Of a DNA stretch of 11,292 nucleotides, positions 7,501-11,292 are shown piece after piece. Source of the stretch: SZUA-365 sp034002405 (GTDB taxonomy: Bacteria; Bacteroidota; Ignavibacteria; SZUA-365); contig JAVFAS010000085.1 in the NCBI GenBank assembly GCA_034002405.1, positions 1 to 11,292 on the forward strand, written 5' to 3'. Every line of letters starts with the position of its first letter. Position 1 is the stretch's first letter. Under the pieces are notes generated by a model. It made no database searches. It worked only from the letters and a program-made list of their open reading frames with translations, and had not been told where the DNA came from. The position numbers and the translations under genes were made by a program.

Positions 7501-8224
7501 TCTCGACGAGGTCGACGCGATGACCGGACCCGATCCACTGATGGAAAAGGAACATTTCGCGTTTGTCGTGCCCTGCCCCGACAATGCCCGCAAGGTGATC
7601 GTGGAAGAGGGTGGCAGCATTGTCGCCGAACGCATCATCTCCCAGAACAAGCCGGTGGTGACCATCAACTTCCCGACGAACATGGAAGACGTGAAGGATG
7701 AGAAGTTCCTCGCGAGCTGGAGTGCCACCGACCCGGATGGCGAGACGCAGTTCTGGTACACCGTCTGGTTCAGCACCAACCGCGGCACGACGTGGTCGAC
7801 GGTGCAGTTCGAGAACGAAGCGATGGCTGATTCCATCTTCGGCGCGAAGCACCGCTCCGGCTACATGCTGCGCGTCGTGGCGAACGACGGCGTGAACAAC
7901 AGCGATCCGGTGGAAGTGGAGTTCAGCATCCTGACCTCCGCCGAGCGTGTGCCGACGCCGGCCGCGTTCGAACTACGGCAGAATTACCCGAATCCGTTCA
8001 ATCCCTCGACGTCGCTCAGCTTCACCCTGCCGACGGCGGGTGAGGTTTCCCTGACGATCTTCGACGCACTCGGCCGCCAGGTCGAAGCGCTGGTCGAGGG
8101 ATACCGCGGCGCGGGGACGCATCACGCGACCTTCAATGCCGCCGGACTCCCGAGTGGAAGCTACCTTGCGGTGCTCCGTTCCGGCAACCATGTCGCCTCC
8201 GTTCGCATGACGCTGGCGCGCTAA
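4598..8224 (+). CDS. Secreted multidomain T9SS cargo protein with a degenerate metallopeptidase-like (pseudo-zincin) domain
   Basis: 1208 residues from the ATG at 4598, chosen because a classic signal peptide starts there (MRRAVTAF, hydrophobic core, likely cleavage after GTLQA at residue 23). Regions in order, approximate: right-handed beta-helix-like repeats (95-410) ending in ARFNYWG (375-381) and a GP...DPFL closing motif; an Ig-like domain (415-510); a CARDB-like adhesion domain (515-650) ending in RIVEANEFNN; a peptidase-like domain (655-905) with HVLGH at 794-798 and a Met-turn-like KCFMGGS at 854-860; a beta-sandwich (915-1015); a fibronectin-III-like domain with SATDPDG (1017-1112); and a type A T9SS sorting domain (1120-1208) with NYPNPFNPST at 1129-1138. 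The protein should cross the outer membrane by T9SS and be surface-attached or released. The position where HExxH peptidases have their catalytic Glu is Val795, so peptidase activity is doubtful. Substrate or binding partner is unknown; binding or adhesion is inference from the domains. Confidence 0.85.
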   Translation: MRRAVTAFLPLLFALLFSGTLQAQQFGQVIYVGDNTADIFMADLTNANYSKVEFYRGAKLLGTVNLNAQDGRIITDYGLAKGNPYQYQFRAYRTAGGFLDGTLIDGIVNGGDMRGILLHPDTISMQVDMIDSVHVWPGGDLHFAKGADVSWILGSAGNVPGLKVFGSSDPGQVWHGVFSASGGRLKHVNVDCYGQVGPLKDFTLSACIVDINNPDTETNLDNVTLNSMTIQSQVFKSVIMHSGNKIRAIDCALTEEALLSGAIHAENCVVDGDATIVGSSVINTVVNMGQLTIKPAGMPTRVEHCTITNGNVSLSNKTIVRYNEFGMFASLNLSPFGGGFDPTDVAGVHVNYNHFVRTLDQIGNVSNFQADSIDARFNYWGRCEGPKSSERASMGKVFIDPFLRVEYPESSYWGEIIPSKTKIIANGEDSIVFSGHFYNVITGKDTAGVVVNYRIEIQGEELYNGSTTTDAQGFFSLTIKVPAKYSQVTGAAAYFTTNLQCIEKAFFLTIEKQTGPDLEVYNPEIVQVLKAENAFVPNKGFAVKATILSSEPVTTPFKVIVEANGTTYETFHILKRDFIAVDYSMENPLTEMTMASIQPVTLVWFVDETGFGAGDVEVVVTVDPTDAVNTKGRIVEANEFNNSMSAFAVAKNTLYGNEGNAALSVFVQGAENHPNPGRVGMWADSTADFLEAAWPMSVGQTQFTTSDQIADYGYIGAADTLLQETWQPYLTKVYKQMVLANPAFDRYMLGVPPDWFETKLDRQEFNHGASQTLLWSGIWDFTVASTDHWKHGAHVLGHTFNLRRQDLDPDNIDMKEQYHENFIGVDVVDGYDIRYDRIVSNFLENKASQRMKAKCFMGGSQLPDPLAFNFYIWINDIEYNALLGAVEEFTTRKSGLRKGATIEKALFVEGVIDSSSRGITFGPWARVADATPSSMVPATYATHTFKVLDASDQEIASYLYRPTFRALGLDEVDAMTGPDPLMEKEHFAFVVPCPDNARKVIVEEGGSIVAERIISQNKPVVTINFPTNMEDVKDEKFLASWSATDPDGETQFWYTVWFSTNRGTTWSTVQFENEAMADSIFGAKHRSGYMLRVVANDGVNNSDPVEVEFSILTSAERVPTPAAFELRQNYPNPFNPSTSLSFTLPTAGEVSLTIFDALGRQVEALVEGYRGAGTHHATFNAAGLPSGSYLAVLRSGNHVASVRMTLAR

Positions 8225-8240
8225 CCTCCCATCTGAATGA

Positions 8241-8278
8241 AAACGCAGAAAGGCGGCCTTGGCCGCCTTTCTGCGTTT
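8241..8278. terminator. Bidirectional rho-independent-type terminator (perfect 18-bp stem)
   Basis: Arms 8241-8258 and 8261-8278 are perfectly complementary over 18 bp around TT. The core is GGCGGCC/GGCCGCC, with A-rich and T-rich outer parts, so each strand ends its hairpin with a T-rich arm. The hairpin lies 16 bases after the rightward stop at 8224 and 27 bases after the leftward stop at 8306, so it can end transcription from both convergent genes. Confidence 0.85.
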
Positions 8279-8305
8279 CATGTCCTGCCGTGCGTTCGAT
8301 TCCGG

Positions 8306-9070
8306 TCACTCCCCTTCGATCAGGTCAATGAGAAAACGAATGAGGCCGATGACGTTGATCGTCGGCCCATAACCGCCCTTGTTGGTCCAGCCGTGCACGG
8401 CATCGAAACTCTTGAAGGCATCCTCGATGACATGCCGCTGCGCTCCCCAGCTGGGCCGGATGCCATTCCGGAACACGGAATCATACCGGAGGTCGATCCG
8501 TGGCACGGAATCCACGGGGAGGCCGCTGCCCGCGATCATCTCCCGCAGCACCAGCCCACGGTACCGCGGGTGCTCCTCCATCAGCCGTCCCAGGATACTC
8601 CACGCCTCCTCCGTGGTGAGGGGCCGCTCCAGCACGCTGCGCAATCCCGCCGACGCCTGCTGTTTCGAGGGATCCGCGATTTGCTTCGAATTCTTCAGAG
8701 ATTCGGACTTGATATTCGTTTGCGGCTCTCGCGTTGTATGCCTGTCCGTGTCGGGTGACACTGGCGCTCCGGGCACGTCGACGTGGCCGGGAGCCGCATC
8801 GGCGGAGGCATTCGGCATCGCACGTGGTGTTCGTTGTCGATATCCGCTTTCGCGAGACGCAGTCGATCCTTCCACGGGGGCCGGGAGCGATTCCGCCGAT
8901 GCAGGCGGCCTGCGGGGTGCGAGAGTCTCGGGGGTGAGATACAACGCGATGGGACCGCGATCGATCGGAGGATCGGGCAGTCGCAGCAGCATCGCCACGG
9001 CGAGGAGAGCCCCGTGGAGAAGGGCGGTCGCGAGCAGCGCGGTCGCGGTGCGATCGGTGGTGGGAGTCAT
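8306..9070 (-). CDS. Membrane-anchored protein of unknown function with TonB-like N-terminus
   Basis: I do not recognise the family. The 254 residues form three parts. First is a short N-terminus followed by one hydrophobic segment (about 9-30, ALLATALLHGALLAVAMLL), as in TonB/energy-transducer anchors. Second is a long, Pro/Ala/Ser/Arg-rich, low-complexity linker (about 31-140) that is probably extended in the periplasm. Third is a C-terminal domain (about 141-254) with predicted helices (TTEEAWSILGRLMEE) and a Gly-rich WTNKGGYGPTINV segment before a hydrophobic end. The C-terminus lacks the TonB C-terminal pattern, so I call it TonB-like only in layout. The ATG at 9070 is the only in-frame ATG before an upstream stop and overlaps the stop of a possible 35-codon upstream ORF as ATGA. 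It is convergent with the T9SS cargo gene across a shared terminator. Confidence 0.6.
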   Translation of the reverse strand: MTPTTDRTATALLATALLHGALLAVAMLLRLPDPPIDRGPIALYLTPETLAPRRPPASAESLPAPVEGSTASRESGYRQRTPRAMPNASADAAPGHVDVPGAPVSPDTDRHTTREPQTNIKSESLKNSKQIADPSKQQASAGLRSVLERPLTTEEAWSILGRLMEEHPRYRGLVLREMIAGSGLPVDSVPRIDLRYDSVFRNGIRPSWGAQRHVIEDAFKSFDAVHGWTNKGGYGPTINVIGLIRFLIDLIEGE

Positions 9071-9174
9071 CCCTTTCCCGGCGTGGTTGACCGATCGCGC
9101 AAGACGGTCAGGTCACGGACGATCAGGGGGTGGGACGAAACGGAGAGCATGGGGATTCCGGAATACTCGTGCAT
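9067..9174 (-). CDS. Possible 35-residue upstream ORF overlapping the start of the membrane-anchored protein gene
   Basis: A small ORF (begins MHEYSGIPML, ends TTPGKG) occupies most of the predicted leader, and its TGA overlaps the next gene's ATG in an ATGA. A second internal ATG at 9150 would give 27 residues. No good Shine-Dalgarno precedes either ATG, and the residues resemble no family I know. The frame stays open further upstream to an ATG at 9282, but that would run through the divergent transporter's start and the predicted promoter. It may be a chance ORF; its value is as a possible translational-coupling leader. Confidence 0.2.
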   Translation of the reverse strand: MHEYSGIPMLSVSSHPLIVRDLTVLRDRSTTPGKG

Positions 9175-9188
9175 CGGTGTGAAGACAA

Positions 9189-9217
9189 AACATACGGCAT
9201 CAGGATCCTCGTGGCAA
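9189..9217 (-). promoter_or_regulatory. Candidate sigma-70-like promoter for the membrane-anchored protein gene
   Basis: On the minus strand TTGCCA (9217-9212, 5 of 6 consensus matches) and TATGTT (9194-9189, 4 of 6) are separated by exactly 17 bases. The predicted transcript starts near 9182 and has a leader of about 112 bases before the ATG at 9070. Confidence 0.4.
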
Positions 9218-9245
9218 GGCGGATCGGTTGATCGTTCATGCGGGT

Positions 9246-9274
9246 TTTTCCACCCCTCGAAAAAGTGGTAGATT
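9246..9274 (+). promoter_or_regulatory. Candidate promoter for the CDF transporter, implying a leaderless mRNA
   Basis: TAGATT (9269-9274) is a plausible -10 element and is identical to the candidate -10 of birA. Seventeen bases upstream is the weak -35 match TTTTCC (9246-9251). Standard spacing would place transcription start at about 9281, the A of the ATG, and no Shine-Dalgarno precedes that ATG. TTTTTC (9245-9250) and GAAAAA (9259-9264) form a short inverted repeat within this element. Confidence 0.3.
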
Positions 9275-9280
9275 CCACAC

Positions 9281-10681
9281 ATGGAACGAGCCGTTCAGCA
9301 TCATGATCTTTCCACGATGACCGCGGAAAAGCGGCGGGTGGCGATGACCTCGGTCTTCGCCGCCGTGCTGTTGACCACCATGAAACTCGTGGTGGGGTTG
9401 TGGACGGGCTCGCTCGGTATCCTCTCCGAAGCGCTCCACTCAGCACTGGATTTGCTGGCGGCCTTGATCACCTTTTTCGCCGTGCGCGTCGCCGACCGTC
9501 CACCCGATTCCGATCATCAGTTCGGGCATGGGAAGGTCGAGAATCTCAGCGCGCTGGTCGAAACAGTGTTGCTGCTGGCGACCTGTGTCTGGATCCTGTA
9601 TGAAGCGTACGATCGTCTCACCAGCGGCGGTGTGCATGTCGATGTCAACGTCTGGGCCTTCGCCGTGGTGATCATCAGTATTTTCGTCGATATCGGACGC
9701 TCGCGCGCATTGATGCGCGTCGCGCGCAAATACAATTCGCAGGCGCTCGAGGCCGACGCGCTGCATTTCAGCACGGATATTTACAGTTCGTTGGTGGTGT
9801 TGATCGGACTGATTTCCGTGCTTGTGGGATTTCCCGAGGCAGATGCCATCGCGGCGGCCATTGTCGCCGGCATCGTGATCTGGATCAGCGTCCGACTCGC
9901 ACGGAAAACCATCGATGGACTGATGGACCATGCCCCGGAGGGACTTCGCGAGACGGTCGAACGCACCGTGCTCGATGTCGACGGCGTGGAGAGCATCCGC
10001 GTGTTGCGGCTCCGGGCTTCCGGCGCGGAGGTTTTCATCAACCTCGTCATTGGCGTGCAGCGCACGACGTTTTTCGACCAGGTGCACGGCATCGTCGATC
10101 GTGTCGAGGATGCGGTGCGCGCGGCCGTGCCACGCAGCGATGTCATCGTGCATGCCGAACCCGTCACGGGCGTGCGCGAACGGCTGAAGGACAAGGTCGA
10201 ATGGTTGGTGCGCCAGTCCGGTCTGACGGCGCACAACATTTGCATCCTCTGGGTGGATGAACGCTATGTCGTGGATTTCGACATCGAATTCCCCGAGGGC
10301 ACGAGCTTCCGCCGCGCACATGAGCTGGCCTCGGAAGTCGAGCAGCGCGTCCGCCGGCAACTGCCCAATGTCTCCGCGGTACATGTGCATCTCGAGGAGG
10401 AAACCGTGGGGGTTCTCGATGCGCGCGATATCACCGCGCATGAAACAGAACTCACGGGAAAGATCGCACAGGCTATTTCCGGATACAACCCTCCTCTGTT
10501 CCTGCACCTCCTCACCTGCCTCGAAACCCCGGAAGGGCTACGCATCGACGCGACGTTCTCCCTCCCGGGTGCGCTGTCGCTGCGCGAAATGCATGCGGAA
10601 GTCGACCGGGCGGAACGCCTGATCAAGGCGATCGACGACAGGATCTCCGAAGTCTTCATTCACGCCGAACCCGCCGCATGA
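9281..10681 (+). CDS. Cation diffusion facilitator (CDF) family metal transporter with extended cytoplasmic tail
   Basis: Inner-membrane divalent-metal/proton antiporter. Six transmembrane segments fit within about residues 20-205. The transport site reads as HD-HD: SEALHSALD in TM2 (His53, Asp57) and DALHFSTD in TM5 (His162, Asp166). The YiiP site B ligands are matched by PDSDHQFGHGKVE (Asp76, His79, His83). The HD-HD set suits Zn2+ and related ions, but the metal cannot be read from sequence. Usual CDF proteins are about 300 residues with one cytoplasmic ferredoxin-like dimerisation domain. This one has 466 residues, and the tail reads as three such modules (about 221-296, 297-376 and 388-466), each ending in a similar strand: VIVHAEP, VHVHLEE and VFIHAEP. 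The start at 9281 has no Shine-Dalgarno; an internal ATG at 9317 would remove 12 residues. Only 6 bases separate its stop from the convergent flavin reductase gene. Confidence 0.93.
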   Translation: MERAVQHHDLSTMTAEKRRVAMTSVFAAVLLTTMKLVVGLWTGSLGILSEALHSALDLLAALITFFAVRVADRPPDSDHQFGHGKVENLSALVETVLLLATCVWILYEAYDRLTSGGVHVDVNVWAFAVVIISIFVDIGRSRALMRVARKYNSQALEADALHFSTDIYSSLVVLIGLISVLVGFPEADAIAAAIVAGIVIWISVRLARKTIDGLMDHAPEGLRETVERTVLDVDGVESIRVLRLRASGAEVFINLVIGVQRTTFFDQVHGIVDRVEDAVRAAVPRSDVIVHAEPVTGVRERLKDKVEWLVRQSGLTAHNICILWVDERYVVDFDIEFPEGTSFRRAHELASEVEQRVRRQLPNVSAVHVHLEEETVGVLDARDITAHETELTGKIAQAISGYNPPLFLHLLTCLETPEGLRIDATFSLPGALSLREMHAEVDRAERLIKAIDDRISEVFIHAEPAA

Positions 10682-10687
10682 TGCCGT

Positions 10688-11188
10688 TCATTCCGCGGTG
10701 AGATCGTCCGGATGCATCCGCGCATACCGGCCGCGGTAGTACAGCAGCGGCGCGGCATCCTCACGGAGTGTCTGCATCGAGAGCACCTCGCCGAGAAATA
10801 TCGTGTGATCGCCGCCGTCATACATCGCGACAACCTTGACCTCGATGCATGCGAGGGACCCGTCAATGACCGGACACCCACGCGGGGTTTCGTGTGTCGT
10901 CACATGGTTGAAGCGTTCCGCCGGCGGTGCACCAGCGAAAATCGTGCTCACCAGTTCCTGATCCTCGGCCAGGATGTTTACCGCGAACATTCCGGCTTTC
11001 TCGATGAAATCATGTGATGTCGTGTTCTTCGCGATATTTATCTGAATCAACATCGGATCGAGGGACACCGAGGTGAAGGAATTCACCGTCAATCCGAAAT
11101 AATGATCCTGATGCTTCGTTGTCACCACTGCCACGCCGGTCGCGAAACTTCCAAGCACGCGGCGAAACAACATACTTTGCTCTGTCAT
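10688..11188 (-). CDS. Flavin reductase family protein (FMN-binding split barrel)
   Basis: A 166-residue protein of the flavin reductase-like/HpaC-RutF group: small cytoplasmic flavoproteins that use NAD(P)H to supply reduced FMN/FAD to a partner oxygenase, or use it themselves. Visible motifs are the N-terminal GSFATGVAVVTT, the FMN-binding GLTVNSFTSVSLDP (residues 32-45), SHDFIEKAGMFAVNIL, GCPVIDGSLACIEVKV, GDHTIFLGEV (126-135) and PLLYYRGRY (147-155). The length is typical and the protein looks intact. No oxygenase gene lies in the window, so the partner is unknown. The ATG at 11188 is supported by AAGGA five bases upstream (11194-11198). Confidence 0.92.
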   Translation of the reverse strand: MTEQSMLFRRVLGSFATGVAVVTTKHQDHYFGLTVNSFTSVSLDPMLIQINIAKNTTSHDFIEKAGMFAVNILAEDQELVSTIFAGAPPAERFNHVTTHETPRGCPVIDGSLACIEVKVVAMYDGGDHTIFLGEVLSMQTLREDAAPLLYYRGRYARMHPDDLTAE

Positions 11189-11193
11189 GATCT

Positions 11194-11198
11194 TCCTT
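11194..11198 (-). promoter_or_regulatory. Shine-Dalgarno AAGGA for the flavin reductase gene
   Basis: AAGGA on the minus strand, 5 bases from the ATG at 11188, within the purine-rich run GAAAGGAAG. It supports the chosen start. Confidence 0.6.
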
Positions 11199-11244
11199 TC
11201 ACGTACAGTCCCCTAACATCATCGCCCCCCGATTTGGTGCCATC

Positions 11245-11292
11245 CCATCTTTCCCTCGTTCCCTCCTGCCATCTTTCCATCATCTCTCCAAT
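11245..11292. repeat. Pyrimidine-rich imperfect ~24-base repeat (two copies, second at window edge)
   Basis: CCATCTTTCC occurs at 11245-11254 and again at 11269-11278, a 24-base period. The rest of each unit is similar only in its C/T-rich composition. The stretch is strongly strand-asymmetric (C/T on plus, G/A on minus). It lies upstream of the flavin reductase gene and runs off the window, so copy number is unknown. Confidence 0.35.

Larger units (their letters stand above)
9071..9280. other. Divergent intergenic region between the unknown anchor protein and the CDF transporter
   Basis: This 210-base gap carries candidate promoters for both flanking genes and the possible 35-codon ORF on the minus strand. 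I see no strong terminator, tRNA, riboswitch fold or recognisable regulator operator. Confidence 0.5.

Noticed and set aside
6242..7852. 536-codon open frame on the minus strand inside the T9SS cargo gene.
   Set aside because: It is entirely antisense to a protein with clear domains and has no recognisable motifs; long shadow frames are expected in GC-rich coding DNA.
8306..9070. Calling the anchor protein TonB.
   Set aside because: Only the N-terminal anchor and Pro-rich linker fit; the C-terminal domain lacks the TonB pattern and no exbB/exbD is nearby.
8379..9182. 267-codon plus-strand frame across the unknown membrane protein.
   Set aside because: It is Ser/Arg-rich without any domain, whereas the minus-strand frame has an N-terminal membrane segment, a linker and a compact C-terminal domain, and its stop sits next to the terminator.
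9067..9282. Full 71-codon version of the small minus-strand ORF beginning at 9282.
   Set aside because: Its start would lie over the first bases of the divergent transporter gene and upstream of the predicted promoter; only the 35-codon portion fits a transcript.
9440..10507. 355-codon minus-strand frame opposite the CDF transporter.
   Set aside because: It is antisense to conserved transmembrane and metal-site motifs; a composition shadow.

Overview
The window reads as a GC-rich bacterial chromosome segment with short intergenic gaps. The best clue to the host is the large exported protein at 4598-8224. It ends in a Por/type IX secretion (T9SS) sorting domain with the NYPNPFNPS motif. That signature is typical of the Bacteroidota/Chlorobiota/Ignavibacteria/FCB assemblage, so I infer a GC-rich member of that group; the sequence alone does not fix the phylum. 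There are no tRNA or rRNA genes, CRISPR arrays, insertion sequences or phage genes that I can recognise.

Layout. (1) 2-2419, plus strand: a tightly packed run of a 5'-truncated M28/glutaminyl-cyclase-like zinc hydrolase, ribosomal protein L11 methyltransferase (prmA) and a short Ppx/GppA phosphatase, with start and stop codons adjacent or overlapping. (2) 2416-4316, minus strand: a two-gene operon of biotin-protein ligase (birA) followed by a NifS/IscS-type cysteine desulfurase. The two are coupled by an ATGA overlap, and a candidate sigma-70-type promoter lies upstream. The desulfurase stop codon overlaps the Ppx/GppA stop codon tail to tail. (3) 4317-4597: a 281-base divergent intergenic region. 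(4) 4598-8224, plus strand: a 1208-residue secreted multidomain T9SS cargo protein. (5) 8241-8278: a perfect 18-bp stem, probably a two-way terminator. (6) 8306-9070, minus strand: a protein of unknown function with one N-terminal membrane anchor and a Pro-rich linker, like TonB at its N-terminus only. (7) 9071-9280: a second divergent intergenic region with candidate promoters on both strands. (8) 9281-10681, plus strand: a cation diffusion facilitator with an unusually long tail. (9) 10688-11188, minus strand: a flavin reductase/FMN-binding protein. (10) 11189-11292: an intergenic stretch with a pyrimidine-rich, roughly 24-base repeated pattern.

Most genes are ordinary housekeeping functions: translation-factor methylation, polyphosphate/ppGpp metabolism, cofactor attachment, sulfur mobilisation and metal export. 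I do not see a clearly new multi-gene system. The two most unusual proteins are the T9SS cargo and the metal transporter. The cargo looks like a secreted zinc metallopeptidase whose catalytic glutamate has been replaced by valine (HVLGH instead of HExxH). The transporter carries what look like three tandem copies of the cytoplasmic dimerisation module instead of one. The membrane-anchored protein at 8306-9070, with its possible upstream mini-ORF, is the main true unknown.
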